A stretch of 64,000 nucleotides of DNA from the NCBI GenBank assembly GCA_020249775.1, contig JADCFA010000023.1, forward strand, positions 186,001 through 250,000, read 5' to 3'. Positions 33,659 through 43,636 of the stretch are shown here, in pieces. Every line of letters starts with the position of its first letter. Positions within the stretch are counted from its first letter, which is position 1. Both the position numbers and the translations under genes were made by a program. The notes beneath the pieces were generated by a model that saw only the letters and a list, made by a program, of their open reading frames with translations, did no database searches and was not told where the DNA came from. The stretch is from Roseomonas sp. Its GTDB lineage: Bacteria; Pseudomonadota; Alphaproteobacteria; Acetobacterales; Acetobacteraceae.

Positions 33659-35260
33659 ATGGATCGTAGAAATTTCCTCAAGGCAAGTGCCGGCGTTGCG
33701 GCGCTGGCTGGTACGGCTGGGGTTTCCGCCCCGGCGCTTTCGCAGGGCGCTGCTGCGCGCACGCTGCGCTTTGTGCCGCAGGCCAATCTGGCCAATTTCG
33801 ACCCGATCTGGGGCACGCAATATGTGGTGCGCAATGCCGCGGCCCTGGTGTGGGACACGCTTTATGGGTTTGACGACAAGCTGGAAGCCAAGCGCCAGAT
33901 GGTGGAAAGCGAGGAAGTATCCTCCGATGGCAAGGTCTGGACCTTCCGCCTGCGTGACGGGCTGATGTGGCATGACGGCGCCAAGGTGACCGCGGCCGAT
34001 TGCGTCGCCAGCCTCAATCGCTGGGCGGTGCGCGATGGCATGGGCCAGATGATCCGTGCGATCCAGGAAGAATTGGTGGCGGTGGATGACCGCACCTTCC
34101 GCTGGCGCCTGAAGGCACCTTACCCCAAGATGCTTTTGGCACTCGGCAAGAATAATACGCCAATGGCCTTCATGATGCCGGAGCGTATTGCGCGCACCGA
34201 CCCGTTCCAACAGGTCACGGAATTCGTTGGTTCCGGCCCCATGCGCTTTGTGCGTAATGAATGGGTTCCCGGCGCCCGCGCGGTCTTCACGCGCTTTGAG
34301 CAATATGTCCCACGCAATGAGCCTCCGTCATGGTTGGCGGGTGGCAAGCGCATGGGTGTGGACCGCATCGAATGGATCATCATGCCAGACCCGGCGACCG
34401 CTTCGGCGGCGCTGATGAATGGTGAAATTGATTGGTGGGAAACCCCGCTGACCGATTTGATCCCGGCACTGCGGCGCAACCGCAATGTGCGCGTGGATAT
34501 TGCTGACCCGCTTGGCAATATCGGTTCCTTCCGCTTCAACCATTTGCACGCGCCGTTCAATGATGTGCGCGCGCGCCGTGCGGTTGCGATGGTGCTGAAC
34601 CAGGAAGACTATATGCGCGCAGTGGTCGGTGATGACCGGGCGCTATGGCAGACCCTGCCCTCCTTCTTCACACCGGGCACACCGCTTTACACGGAAGCCG
34701 GCGGGGACATCCTGAAGGGGCCGCGCAACGTGGAAGCGGCGCGCGCGCTACTGCGTGAAGCCGGCTATAATGGCCAGCCCATCACGGTGCTGGTTGGCCA
34801 GGATCAGGCGCCGCTGAAGGCCATGGGCGAGGTCACCAATGCGCTGCTGCGGTCCATTGGCATGAATGTGGATTTCGTGGCGACCGATTGGGGCACCGTT
34901 GGTCAGCGCCGCGCATCCAAATCCCCGCCCGGTCAGGGCGGCTGGCACATCTTCCATACCTGGCATGCGGGTGCGGATTGCATCAACCCGGCGGCCTATC
35001 TGGCCCTTCGCGCCCATGGCGATGGCGCCTGGTTCGGCTGGCCCAAGGATGATGCGGTGGAAGCGGCGCGTGACAAGTGGTTCGCCGCACCCGATGTGGC
35101 GGCGGAAAAAGCGGCAGTTGCGGAAATGAATGCTGCGGCCATGAGCCACATGACCTATGCGCCGACCGGCTTCTACAAGACCTATCAGGCGTGGCGCAGC
35201 AATGTCACCGGCATTGTCGGCGGCCCGCTGCCCTTCTTCTGGGGTGTGAACAAGTCCTAA
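33659..35260 (+). CDS. ABC transporter substrate-binding protein, family 5, paralogue 3
   Basis: This 533-residue paralogue, the one nearest the permease genes, has a signal (MDRRNFLKASAGVAALAG...ALSQ) again with a double arginine. The mature part begins GAAARTLRFVPQANLANFDPIWG and contains TFRLRDGLMWHDGAKVTAADC and GSGPMRFVRNEWVPG. Motif order is the same in all three paralogues, which points to gene duplication. The ATG at 33659 has GGGAGACGGG upstream; a longer in-frame start at 33605 lacks a ribosome site. The permease gene starts 21 bases downstream. Confidence 0.92.
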   Translation: MDRRNFLKASAGVAALAGTAGVSAPALSQGAAARTLRFVPQANLANFDPIWGTQYVVRNAAALVWDTLYGFDDKLEAKRQMVESEEVSSDGKVWTFRLRDGLMWHDGAKVTAADCVASLNRWAVRDGMGQMIRAIQEELVAVDDRTFRWRLKAPYPKMLLALGKNNTPMAFMMPERIARTDPFQQVTEFVGSGPMRFVRNEWVPGARAVFTRFEQYVPRNEPPSWLAGGKRMGVDRIEWIIMPDPATASAALMNGEIDWWETPLTDLIPALRRNRNVRVDIADPLGNIGSFRFNHLHAPFNDVRARRAVAMVLNQEDYMRAVVGDDRALWQTLPSFFTPGTPLYTEAGGDILKGPRNVEAARALLREAGYNGQPITVLVGQDQAPLKAMGEVTNALLRSIGMNVDFVATDWGTVGQRRASKSPPGQGGWHIFHTWHAGADCINPAAYLALRAHGDGAWFGWPKDDAVEAARDKWFAAPDVAAEKAAVAEMNAAAMSHMTYAPTGFYKTYQAWRSNVTGIVGGPLPFFWGVNKS

Positions 35261-35281
35261 TCAGGAAAGATCGCCGGGATC

Positions 35282-36223
35282 ATGTTCGCCTATATCGTCC
35301 GACGCGTCTTGGCCACCATTCCGGTGATGGCCTTTGTCGCGCTCTTTGTCTTCAGCTTGCTCTACATCGCGCCGGGTGATCCGGCCGCGGTGATTGCTGG
35401 CGATCAGGCCACACCTGAGGATGTGGAACGCATCCGCGCGAGCCTTGGCCTCGACCGGCCCTTCTTGATCCGGTTTGGGGAATGGGTCTGGCGTATTCTC
35501 CAGGGTGATCTCGGCGTTTCGATTTTCACTAACCTGCCGGTATCCACCATGATCCAGCAGCGTATTGAACCGACGCTGTCGCTCATGATCATCACGCTGA
35601 TCCTGGCGGTTTCGGTTGCCATCCCGATGGGGGTGATCGCCGCCTGGAAGCAGGGGACAGTGGTTGACCGCACGGTGATGGGCTTTGCGGTGCTGGGCTT
35701 TTCCGTGCCCGTCTTCGTGGTGGGCTATGTGCTGGCCTATGTCTTTGCGCTGGAACTCGATTGGGTGCCGGTGCAGGGCTATACGCCGATCAAGCAGGGT
35801 TTCTTTCCCTGGTTTCAGAATTTGATCCTGCCGGCAATTGCCTTGGGCACGGTCTATATCGCGCTGATCGCGCGCATCACGCGGGCGACCATGCTGGAAG
35901 TGCTACAACAGGATTACATCCGCACCGCCCGCGCCAAGGGGGCGGGGCAGCGCAACATCCTGTTCCTTCATGCGTTGAAGAATGCGGCCGTGCCGATCGT
36001 GACCGTAATCGGGATCGGTATCGCGCTGCTGATCGGTGGCGCGGTGGTGACGGAAAGCGTCTTCGCCATTCCGGGCCTCGGGCGCCTGACGGTGGATGCC
36101 ATTCTGCGGCGTGACTACCCGGTGATCCAGGGTGTCGTGCTGCTGTTTTCCTTTGTCTATGTGCTGGTGAATCTGATGATTGACCTGCTCTATACCATTC
36201 TGGACCCCAGGATCAGATACTGA
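35282..36223 (+). CDS. ABC transporter permease, DppB/OppB type
   Basis: This 313-residue inner-membrane permease opens MFAYIVRRVLATIPVM, the classical DppB N-terminus. It has about six membrane helices and a cytoplasmic coupling loop in DYIRTARAKGAGQRNILFLHALKNA, which contains the EAA-type glycine motif, quoted here in two parts (ARAKGAG and LHALKNA). It forms half of the channel for the peptide/nickel-type importer. Its stop overlaps the start of the second permease by one base (TGATG), so the two are co-translated. Confidence 0.95.
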   Translation: MFAYIVRRVLATIPVMAFVALFVFSLLYIAPGDPAAVIAGDQATPEDVERIRASLGLDRPFLIRFGEWVWRILQGDLGVSIFTNLPVSTMIQQRIEPTLSLMIITLILAVSVAIPMGVIAAWKQGTVVDRTVMGFAVLGFSVPVFVVGYVLAYVFALELDWVPVQGYTPIKQGFFPWFQNLILPAIALGTVYIALIARITRATMLEVLQQDYIRTARAKGAGQRNILFLHALKNAAVPIVTVIGIGIALLIGGAVVTESVFAIPGLGRLTVDAILRRDYPVIQGVVLLFSFVYVLVNLMIDLLYTILDPRIRY

Positions 36224-37149
36224 TGTCCGCTTCCATCCTCGACCCCAAGGGCATCACCGCGGCCAATGTGGCCGTGGCACCGACCCTGCCCGACATCATG
36301 CCGCCGGTGAAGCCGCGCAAAGGCTTCTTCGGCTTCATGCGGCGCAATCCGGCAATCGCCATTGGCGGATCGCTGGTCATGCTGATGGTGCTGATTGCGA
36401 TTTTCGCGCCCTTCCTGTTCACGACCGACCCGACTGCCTTGGCCCCCGCGCGGCGTACGCGTGAACCATCCGCCCTGTATTGGTTCGGCACGGATATGCT
36501 GGGACGCGATATCTATTCGCGCGTGCTTTATGGTGCGCGCGTGTCGCTGCTGGTTGGTTTTTCGGTCGCCGTGCTGGCTTCCATCATCGGCCTTACGATC
36601 GGGATGATTTCCGGCTTTGTGCGCTGGGCCGATAGCATCATCATGCGCGTGATGGATGGCATGATGTCCATCCCGCCCATCCTGCTCGCCATTGCGCTGA
36701 TGGCGTTGACGCGTGGTTCGGTGCAAAATGTGATCATCGCCATCACCATTGCGGAAATCCCGCGCGTCTCGCGCCTGGTGCGCGGCGTGGTGCTGTCCTT
36801 GCGTGAACAGCCCTATGTGGATGCGGCGGTAGCGGCAGGTACGCGCACGCCGGTCATCATCTGGCGCCATATCCTGCCCAATACGCTGGCGCCGATTACC
36901 GTGCAGGCAACCTATATCTGCGCCTCGGCGATGATTGTGGAAAGCATCCTGTCCTTCATTGGCGCCGGTACGCCGCCCATCATCCCATCCTGGGGGAATA
37001 TCATGGCCGAAGGCCGCGCGCTCTGGCAGGTGAAACCCTATATCGTCTTTTTCCCCGCCATCTTCCTGTCCATCACCGTGCTGGCCGTGAACCTGCTCGG
37101 CGATGGTTTGCGGGATGCGCTCGACCCGCGCATGGCAAAGAGGCTCTGA
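36223..37149 (+). CDS. ABC transporter permease, DppC/OppC type
   Basis: This 308-residue second permease has a roughly 35-residue cytoplasmic N-terminus, then the first helix near residue 45. The DppC signature WFGTDMLGRDIYSRVLYGAR lies near residue 87. Further helices follow, and the coupling loop contains AAVAAGTRTPVIIWRHILPN. It pairs with the DppB-like subunit. The gene begins within the stop codon of its partner and ends three bases before the first ATPase gene. Confidence 0.95.
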   Translation: MSASILDPKGITAANVAVAPTLPDIMPPVKPRKGFFGFMRRNPAIAIGGSLVMLMVLIAIFAPFLFTTDPTALAPARRTREPSALYWFGTDMLGRDIYSRVLYGARVSLLVGFSVAVLASIIGLTIGMISGFVRWADSIIMRVMDGMMSIPPILLAIALMALTRGSVQNVIIAITIAEIPRVSRLVRGVVLSLREQPYVDAAVAAGTRTPVIIWRHILPNTLAPITVQATYICASAMIVESILSFIGAGTPPIIPSWGNIMAEGRALWQVKPYIVFFPAIFLSITVLAVNLLGDGLRDALDPRMAKRL

Positions 37150-37152
37150 CCC

Positions 37153-38142
37153 ATGGCGATGCTCGAAATTGACAATCTGCAAACCCATTTCCGCACGCCC
37201 GATGGCATTAACCGTGCGGTGGATGGCGTTTCCTTTCATGTCGAAGCCGGGGAAACGCTGGCTGTGGTGGGCGAAAGCGGTTGCGGCAAATCCGTCACCG
37301 CCATGTCCATCCTGCGCCTGATCCCGGAACCGCCCGGCAAGCTGGCCGGTGCCATCCGCTTCAATGGCAAGAACCTGCTTGATCTCTCGGAAGCCGAAAT
37401 GCGCGGCATTCGCGGCAATGAGATCAGCATGATCTTCCAGGAACCCATGACCTCGCTGAACCCGGTGCTGACGGTGGGCCGCCAGATCGGGGAGACTTTG
37501 CGCCTCCACCAGGGCATGTCGGCGCAGCAGGCGGAAGACCGCGCGGTGGAAATGCTGAAGCTGGTCGGCATTCCAGAAGCCGAGCGCCGCGTGAAGGAAT
37601 ATCCGCATCAGCTTTCAGGCGGTATGCGCCAGCGCGTGATGATCGCGATCGCGCTTGCCTGCAACCCGAAGCTGCTGATCGCCGATGAACCGACCACGGC
37701 GCTGGACGTGACCATTCAGGCGCAGATCCTCGATCTGATGCGCGACCTCAAGCATCGCGTCGGTGCGGCCATTGTGCTGATCACGCATGATCTTGGCGTG
37801 GTCGCGGAAGTGGCCGAACGCGTGGTGGTCATGTATGCCGGGCGTAAGGTGGAAGAAGCCAAGGTCGGGCCCTTGTTCCGCAATCCGCGCCACCCCTATA
37901 CGCAAGGCCTGCTTGGGTCCGTTCCGAAGCTCGGTTCCTCACTGGATGGGACGGAAACACGCTTGCAGGAAATCCCCGGCCTGGTGCCAAGCCTCAAGAA
38001 GAAGCTTGAAGGCTGCGTTTTCGCCAGCCGCTGCAACTATGCCACCGATCTCTGTCGCAGCGTCGCCCCGGGCCTCGAAGAAAAGGCGCCCGGCCATATC
38101 GTTGCCTGTCATTACGCCGTGAAGGAGGCCGCCGCGGCATGA
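37153..38142 (+). CDS. ABC transporter ATP-binding protein, DppD/OppD type
   Basis: This 329-residue ATPase subunit has Walker [11 protein letters not shown] near residue 38, signature [15 protein letters not shown], Walker [13 protein letters not shown] and the switch histidine in LITHDLGVV. The C-terminal oligopeptide-transporter extension contains [14 protein letters not shown], a cysteine pattern that binds an iron-sulfur cluster in characterised relatives. It powers the importer with the DppF-like partner, which it overlaps by ATGA. All catalytic motifs are intact. Confidence 0.95.
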   Translation: MAMLEIDNLQTHFRTPDGINRAVDGVSFHVEAGETLAVVGESGCGKSVTAMSILRLIPEPPGKLAGAIRFNGKNLLDLSEAEMRGIRGNEISMIFQEPMTSLNPVLTVGRQIGETLRLHQGMSAQQAEDRAVEMLKLVGIPEAERRVKEYPHQLSGGMRQRVMIAIALACNPKLLIADEPTTALDVTIQAQILDLMRDLKHRVGAAIVLITHDLGVVAEVAERVVVMYAGRKVEEAKVGPLFRNPRHPYTQGLLGSVPKLGSSLDGTETRLQEIPGLVPSLKKKLEGCVFASRCNYATDLCRSVAPGLEEKAPGHIVACHYAVKEAAAA

Positions 38143-39170
38143 GCACGCCTCTGCTCGAGGTCCATGACCTCAAGAAACACTTCCCCGTCCGCGCCGGCTT
38201 CCTGGGCGGCGTCACGGGCCATGTCTATGCGGTGGATGGCATTTCCTTTTCCATCGCCAAGGGGGAAACCCTGTCGCTGGTGGGTGAATCCGGCTGCGGC
38301 AAATCCACCGTCGGCAAGGCCATTCTGCGCCTGTTCGACATCACCGGCGGGCAGGTCACGCTGGATGGCACGCGGATTGACGATATGCCCGCCAGTACGC
38401 TCCGCCCGCTGCGCCGGCGCATGCAGGTGGTGTTTCAGGACCCCTATTCCTCGCTCAATCCGCGCATGAGGGTACGCGACATTCTGGCCGAGCCGATCCG
38501 CAATTTTGGCTTGGCCAAGGATGCCGCTGATCTGGAAAAGCGGGTTGGCGATCTGATGGACCGCGTGCGCCTGCCGCGTGACGCCGTTGGGCGCTGGCCG
38601 CATGAATTCTCGGGCGGGCAGCGCCAGCGCATCGGCATCGCCCGCGCGCTGGCAGCCGAGCCTGACCTGATCATTTGCGATGAGGCGGTCTCGGCGCTGG
38701 ATGTGTCCGTGAAGGCGCAGATCGTGAACCTGCTGCAGGATTTGCAGAAGGAACTTGGCCTTGCGCTGCTGTTCATCAGCCATGATCTGGCGATTGTGGA
38801 ACACATGACGCATCGCGTGGCGGTCATGTACCTTGGCAAGATCGTGGAAGTGGCCCCGAAGCGTGAGTTGTTTGCCGCGCCGAAGCACCCCTATACGGAG
38901 GCGCTGCTGTCTGCCGTGCCGGTGCCTGAACCCGGCGCGCAGCGCGAACGCGTAATCCTCAAGGGCGATGTGCCAAGCCCGATCAACCCGCCCAAGGGCT
39001 GCCGCTTCCATACGCGCTGCCCCTATGCCTTTGATCGCTGCCGGCAGGATGAACCCGCGCTGCGCCAGACCGAGCCCGGTCATTGGTCCGCCTGCCATTT
39101 GCATGACCGTCCGGCGGCGGAAAACCCCCTGGCCGGGGCCAAGGGTGCCGCGCTGATCGCCAAGCACTAA
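38139..39170 (+). CDS. ABC transporter ATP-binding protein, DppF/OppF type
   Basis: This 343-residue ATPase subunit has Walker [17 protein letters not shown]-loop [14 protein letters not shown], signature [15 protein letters not shown] and Walker [13 protein letters not shown], in which the residue after the catalytic glutamate is alanine rather than proline, as usual in DppF proteins. The C-terminal extension has [14 protein letters not shown]. The GAAGGAGG ribosome site lies inside the end of the DppD-like gene. It is the last gene of the importer operon and is followed directly by an intrinsic terminator. Confidence 0.95.
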   Translation: MSTPLLEVHDLKKHFPVRAGFLGGVTGHVYAVDGISFSIAKGETLSLVGESGCGKSTVGKAILRLFDITGGQVTLDGTRIDDMPASTLRPLRRRMQVVFQDPYSSLNPRMRVRDILAEPIRNFGLAKDAADLEKRVGDLMDRVRLPRDAVGRWPHEFSGGQRQRIGIARALAAEPDLIICDEAVSALDVSVKAQIVNLLQDLQKELGLALLFISHDLAIVEHMTHRVAVMYLGKIVEVAPKRELFAAPKHPYTEALLSAVPVPEPGAQRERVILKGDVPSPINPPKGCRFHTRCPYAFDRCRQDEPALRQTEPGHWSACHLHDRPAAENPLAGAKGAALIAKH

Positions 39171-39174
39171 ATTG

Positions 39175-39208
39175 GAAAGCGCCCCCTTGCCGCGGGGCGC
39201 TTTCTTCG
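39175..39208 (+). terminator. intrinsic terminator after the ABC importer operon
   Basis: GAAAGCGCCCC (39175-39185) and GGGGCGCTTTC (39194-39204) form a perfect eleven-base-pair stem with an eight-base loop, ending in TTTCTTC. It starts four bases after the stop of the second ATPase gene and separates the importer from the molybdenum hydroxylase genes. Confidence 0.85.
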
Positions 39209-39319
39209 GGCATGATTTTACTCGGAAAAGCTTGACGAAGCCCCATCGCTTGGGTGAGGCTTTGGGTTGAAACATCCCTGGCCCATGGTCAGGTAGAAAC
39301 AAAGATTGGGAGACGCGCT

Positions 39320-39823
39320 ATGCCGCAGGTGACACTTACCGTGAATGGTCAAACCCATACGGCCGAGGTTGAAGGCCGTACGCTTCTGGTGGAATTGCTG
39401 CGTGAGAAGCTACGCATGACCGGCACGCATGTCGGCTGCGATACCAGCCAATGCGGCGCCTGCGTGGTGCATATCAATGGCGAAAGCGTGAAATCCTGCA
39501 CAACGCTGGCAGTGATGTGCAATGGCGCGAGTGTGACCACCATTGAAGGCCTGGCCGCCGCCGATGGCACGCTGCATGTGATGCAGGAAGCCTTCCGCGA
39601 ATACCACGCGCTGCAATGCGGCTTCTGCACACCGGGCATGGTCATGAGCGCGATTGACCTGGTGAACAAGCACCCGAACGGCATCACGGAACAGCAAATC
39701 CGCGAAGGGCTTGAAGGCAATCTCTGCCGCTGCACTGGCTATCACAACATCGTGAAGGCCATCGCGGCAGCGGCGGAAGTGATGCAGGGCAGGCGCCGTG
39801 AAATGGCGCGCGCTGCCGACTAA
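39320..39823 (+). CDS. molybdenum hydroxylase small subunit, 2Fe-2S (CoxS-like)
   Basis: This 167-residue iron-sulfur subunit of the xanthine-oxidase family has an N-terminal plant-type 2Fe-2S domain with [21 protein letters not shown] shown by its cysteines near residues 42-62. A C-terminal helical domain carries the second cluster in [10 protein letters not shown] and CRCTGYHNI. It passes electrons from the molybdenum centre to the FAD subunit. The ATG at 39320 is preceded by GGGAGACGCG; a longer upstream frame has no support. It heads the S-L-M set, with the large subunit starting 80 bases downstream. Confidence 0.93.
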   Translation: MPQVTLTVNGQTHTAEVEGRTLLVELLREKLRMTGTHVGCDTSQCGACVVHINGESVKSCTTLAVMCNGASVTTIEGLAAADGTLHVMQEAFREYHALQCGFCTPGMVMSAIDLVNKHPNGITEQQIREGLEGNLCRCTGYHNIVKAIAAAAEVMQGRRREMARAAD

Positions 39824-39902
39824 GGGGGCAGGGGCAAAACCCTGCCTTTGGGCCAGCAATAAGGCCGCGACACAGCAATCAGCCTGATGGGAGGCAAGAC
39901 AA

Positions 39903-42293
39903 ATGAACGTGGTGACACCGTTTGAAGGCATCGGCGCCAGCGTCCGCCGCAAGGAAGATTTCCGCTTCATTCAAGGCCGCGGCGCCTATACGGATGATGC
40001 GGATAAGCCCGGGCAGCTTCATGCCTGGATCCTGCGCAGCCCGCATGCCCATGCCCGCATCAAATCCGTGGACATCTCGGCTGCCGCATCCATGCCGGGT
40101 GTCGTCGAAATCTATACCGGCGCCGATATGGCGAAGGATGGCGTGGGTGGCCTGCCTTGCGGCTGGCAAATCCACAATAAGGATGGTTCGCCCATGGCCG
40201 AACCGCCGCACCCGGTTTTGGCACAGGACAAGGTGCGCCATGTGGGTGACCCGGTGGCGGTTGCCATTGCCGCCACGCGCCAACAGGCGCGCGATGCCGC
40301 CGAAGCGATCTCCGTTGATTATGAAGTGCTGTCCGCCGCCGCCACCATGGAAGCGGCGCTGAAGCCGGGTGCCGCTGCCATTCATGACGGTGTGGCAGGG
40401 AACCTGTGTTATGACTGGCACATTGGCGACAAGGCCGTGGTGGATGCCGCCTTTGCCAATGCCGCGCATGTCGTGAAATTCGATCTGGTGAATAACCGCC
40501 TGATCCCGAATGCCATGGAACCGCGGTCAGCGGTGGGCGAGTTTGATCGCAGCTCGGGCGATTACACACTCACCACCACCAGCCAGAACCCGCATGTCAT
40601 TCGCCTGCTCATGGGTGCCCATGTGCTCCATCTGCCGGAAAGCAAGCTCCGCGTGATTGCACCCGATGTGGGCGGTGGTTTTGGCAGCAAGATCTACCAT
40701 TACGCGGAAGAAGCCATCGTCACCTGGTCCGCCGGCAAGCTCGGCCGCCCGGTACGCTGGACGGCGGATCGTACCGAAAGCTTCATGTCCGATGCGCATG
40801 GGCGCGATCATGTGAGCCACGCCGAATTGGCGCTGGATGGCAATGGCAAGATCCTCGGGCTGCGGGTTTCCACCCTTGCGAATATGGGCGCCTATCTTTC
40901 CACCTTCGCGCCCTGCGTGCCGACCTATCTTTACGCCACGCTGCTTGCGGGCGTGTACACCACGCCGGTGATCTATTGCGAAGTGAAGGCCGTTTTCACC
41001 AATACCGTGCCGGTGGATGCCTATCGCGGCGCCGGCCGGCCGGAAGCGACCTTCCTGCTGGAACGCCTGATGGATGTGGCCGCGAAGCAGACCGGGATTG
41101 ACCGGGTGGAACTGCGTCGGCGGAATTTTATTCAGCCCGATCAATTCCCGTATCAGACGCCGGTCGCGCTGCAATATGACAGCGGCAATTACCACGCGAC
41201 CCTGGAACAGGCGCTCGCCTCCGCCGATTGGGCCGGCTTCCCGGCACGGCGTGCGGAAGCGGCCAAGCGCGGCAAGCTGCGCGGCATTGGCTGTTCCACC
41301 TATCTGGAAGCCTGCGGCATCGCGCCTTCCGCCGTGGTTGGTAGCCTTGGCGCTCGCGCCGGGCTTTATGAGGTTGGAACCATCCGCGTGCATCCTACCG
41401 GCAGCGTGACCGTCCTGACCGGCGCGCATAGCCATGGTCAGGGGCATGAGACCACCTTCGCGCAGTTGGTCGCTGACAAGCTCGGCGTGCCAGTGGCGCA
41501 GGTTGATATCGTGCATGGCGATACCGCCAAGGTGCCCTTTGGGATGGGGACCTATGGGTCGCGCAGCCTGGCCGTCGGTGGCAGCGCCATGATGAAGGCG
41601 ATGGACAAGATCATCGCCAAGGGCAAACGCATCGCCGCGCACCTCATGGAAGCCTCGGTCGATGATATCGAATTCGATCGTGGCACCTTCCGCGTGGCCG
41701 GCACGGACAAGACCAAGGCGCTGGTGGATATCAGCGTCGCGGCCTATGTGCCGCACAACTACCCGATTGAGGAATTGGAGCCGGGCCTGGAAGAAACCGC
41801 CTTCTATGACCCGAAGAACTTCACCTATCCGGGCGGTTGCCACATCGCAGAGGTGGAGATTGATCCCGAAACCGGTCGCACATCCGTGATTAACTTCACC
41901 GCCGTGGATGATGTGGGCCGCGTGATCAACCCGATGATCGTGGAAGGCCAGGTGCAGGGCGGTGTCGCGCAGGGGATCGGGCAGGCCTTGCTTGAAACCT
42001 GCGTCTATGACGCGAATGGCCAGCTGCTGTCCGGTTCCATGATGGATTACACCATGCCAAGGGCGGATGATCTGCCGCCCGTTTCGGTCGCAACCCATAC
42101 CACGCTTTGCACGCATAACCCGCTTGGGGTGAAGGGCTGCGGCGAAGTGGGGGCCATCGGCTCACCGCCCGCCGTGATCAATGCGGTGGTGGATGCGCTA
42201 TCCGATTATGGCGTGACGCATGTCGAAATGCCGGCAACCCCGGCAAAACTCTGGCAGATCATCAATAGCGGCCGCCGCGCGGCGGCAGAATAA
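39903..42293 (+). CDS. molybdenum hydroxylase large subunit (CoxL-like, form II)
   Basis: This 796-residue catalytic subunit binds molybdopterin cytosine dinucleotide and hydroxylates a substrate carbon with water-derived oxygen. It opens with [22 protein letters not shown], quoted here only by its core [11 protein letters not shown]. Cofactor motifs are GGGFGSK near residue 260 and the active loop [12 protein letters not shown] near residue 374. That loop is the form II type, not the AYxCSFR loop of true carbon monoxide dehydrogenases. The C-terminal [14 protein letters not shown] holds the catalytic glutamate. The substrate is therefore probably an N-heterocycle, aldehyde or purine-like compound rather than CO. 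Confidence 0.93.
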   Translation: MNVVTPFEGIGASVRRKEDFRFIQGRGAYTDDADKPGQLHAWILRSPHAHARIKSVDISAAASMPGVVEIYTGADMAKDGVGGLPCGWQIHNKDGSPMAEPPHPVLAQDKVRHVGDPVAVAIAATRQQARDAAEAISVDYEVLSAAATMEAALKPGAAAIHDGVAGNLCYDWHIGDKAVVDAAFANAAHVVKFDLVNNRLIPNAMEPRSAVGEFDRSSGDYTLTTTSQNPHVIRLLMGAHVLHLPESKLRVIAPDVGGGFGSKIYHYAEEAIVTWSAGKLGRPVRWTADRTESFMSDAHGRDHVSHAELALDGNGKILGLRVSTLANMGAYLSTFAPCVPTYLYATLLAGVYTTPVIYCEVKAVFTNTVPVDAYRGAGRPEATFLLERLMDVAAKQTGIDRVELRRRNFIQPDQFPYQTPVALQYDSGNYHATLEQALASADWAGFPARRAEAAKRGKLRGIGCSTYLEACGIAPSAVVGSLGARAGLYEVGTIRVHPTGSVTVLTGAHSHGQGHETTFAQLVADKLGVPVAQVDIVHGDTAKVPFGMGTYGSRSLAVGGSAMMKAMDKIIAKGKRIAAHLMEASVDDIEFDRGTFRVAGTDKTKALVDISVAAYVPHNYPIEELEPGLEETAFYDPKNFTYPGGCHIAEVEIDPETGRTSVINFTAVDDVGRVINPMIVEGQVQGGVAQGIGQALLETCVYDANGQLLSGSMMDYTMPRADDLPPVSVATHTTLCTHNPLGVKGCGEVGAIGSPPAVINAVVDALSDYGVTHVEMPATPAKLWQIINSGRRAAAE

Positions 42294-42305
42294 GGGACCA
42301 TAGCC

Positions 42306-43097
42306 ATGTATGATTTCGCCTATCACAAGCCCACCAACCTTGCCGATGCCGCGAAGCTGCTGGCTGATCCGGATGCCAAGGCCGTCTCTGGCGGGCATAC
42401 GCTGATCCCGGCGCTGAAGCACCGGCTGAACAAGCCATCAGCGCTGGTGGATTTGTCCGGCATTGCGGAGATGAAGGGCATTCGCCGTGAAGGCAATGCG
42501 ATCATCATTGGCGCGCTGACGCGCCATGTGGAAGTCGCCAATAGCGCGGAAGTGAAGGCCGCCATTCCGGCGCTCGCCTATATGGCGTCCCATATTGGTG
42601 ATGTGCAGGTGCGCAATCGCGGCACGATTGGTGGTTCGGTTTCCAACAACGACCCGGCGGCGGATTACCCGGCGGCGGTGCTCGGCCTTGGTGCCACCAT
42701 CCACACCAATAAGCGCAAGATCGCCGCGGATGATTTCTTCCAGGGCATGTTCACCACGGCGCTCGGCGCGGACGAAATCCTGGTGGCGGTGGAATTCCCG
42801 ATCCCTGAGAAGGCGGGCTACGCCAAGATGAAGAACCCGGCCAGCCGCTATGTCATGGCGGGGGTTTTCATCTCCAAGGGCGCAGGCGGCGTGCGGGTTG
42901 CGGTGAATGGCGCCGGGCCTTGCGTGTTCCGGCAGGCCGATATGGAAAAGGCGCTCGCGGCCAATTGGTCCGCCAATGCGGTGGCCGGCATCAGCCAATC
43001 CGCCGATGGCCTCAATAGCGATATCCATGGCAGCGCCGAATATCGCGCCCATCTGGTCGGTGTGATGGCCAAGCGCGCGATGGCGGCCGCTGGCTGA
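42306..43097 (+). CDS. molybdenum hydroxylase medium subunit, FAD-binding (CoxM-like)
   Basis: This 263-residue flavoprotein subunit receives electrons from the 2Fe-2S clusters. The FAD-binding motifs are AVSGGHTLIPALKHR near residue 30 and the pair GDVQVRNRGTIGGSVSNNDPAAD (quoted by its ends, near residues 98-120), with the TIGGSxxxxDP pattern of the family. The C-terminal domain is slightly short but complete. It starts 12 bases after the large-subunit stop and is followed by an intrinsic terminator, so S-L-M is a closed transcription unit. Confidence 0.93.
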   Translation: MYDFAYHKPTNLADAAKLLADPDAKAVSGGHTLIPALKHRLNKPSALVDLSGIAEMKGIRREGNAIIIGALTRHVEVANSAEVKAAIPALAYMASHIGDVQVRNRGTIGGSVSNNDPAADYPAAVLGLGATIHTNKRKIAADDFFQGMFTTALGADEILVAVEFPIPEKAGYAKMKNPASRYVMAGVFISKGAGGVRVAVNGAGPCVFRQADMEKALAANWSANAVAGISQSADGLNSDIHGSAEYRAHLVGVMAKRAMAAAG

Positions 43098-43123
43098 AGC
43101 GTCTTCGGCTTTCGTAACGTAAG

Positions 43124-43155
43124 AAATGGCGGCCTTCGGGTCGCCATTTTTGTTT
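43124..43155 (+). terminator. intrinsic terminator after the molybdenum hydroxylase genes
   Basis: AAATGGCG (43124-43131) and CGCCATTT (43142-43149) form an eight-base-pair stem around a ten-base loop, followed by TTGTTTTTGG. It lies 27 bases after the medium-subunit stop. Confidence 0.85.
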
Positions 43156-43227
43156 TTGGTTCGTGCCCGCTGGCACCACATGCGCTTCTGCGCCATGATT
43201 GCTGCATAAGCAGCGGGAGAAGGCGCC

Positions 43228-43632
43228 ATGGAAATCAACAATCCCGAGACCATCGCCGAAGTGCGCGCGGTGTTTGACCGTTATGAGGCCGCCATCGCCG
43301 CCAATGATGCCGCGGTGCTGGATAGTTCCTTTTGGGATGATCCGCGCGTTGTGCGTTACGGGATCACGGAATTGCTTTACGGGATCGACGCCATCCGCGC
43401 CTTTCGCGCCAGCGTGAAATCCTATGCGCCGCGTGCGCAGAAGAAGATCACCATCACCAGTTTCGGGCGCGATTTCGCCACCACCAATCTGGAATACCAA
43501 CGCCTGGATAGCGGCTTGGTGGGGCGGGAGACCAAGATCATGGCGCGCATCCCAGGCCAGGGCTGGCGCGTTGTCTCCGCCCATGTCTCACTACTGGCGC
43601 AAACCGATCCAGGCCGTGTCGCGAAAGGCTGA
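43228..43632 (+). CDS. DUF3225 / HpxZ-AtzH-like protein
   Basis: This 134-residue SnoaL/NTF2-like protein contains the DUF3225 pattern DPRVVRYGITELLYGIDAI and FGRDFATTNLEYQ. Relatives include HpxZ, encoded with oxalurate-degradation genes of the purine pathway, and AtzH of s-triazine degradation, which acts on 1,3-dicarboxyurea. The fold is a small alpha-beta barrel without a cofactor motif. The ATG has a GGGAGAAGG ribosome site. The isomerase-like gene begins four bases after its stop, so they share a transcript. The family assignment supports a urea-, purine- or amide-related catabolic setting for this cluster. Confidence 0.8.
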   Translation: MEINNPETIAEVRAVFDRYEAAIAANDAAVLDSSFWDDPRVVRYGITELLYGIDAIRAFRASVKSYAPRAQKKITITSFGRDFATTNLEYQRLDSGLVGRETKIMARIPGQGWRVVSAHVSLLAQTDPGRVAKG

Positions 43633-43636
43633 AGCC

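Noticed and set aside
39903-42293. True aerobic carbon monoxide dehydrogenase
   Set aside because: The active loop is AYRGAGR (form II) and not the AYxCSFR loop of CO-oxidising CoxL; the gene order S-L-M is also not the classical M-S-L.
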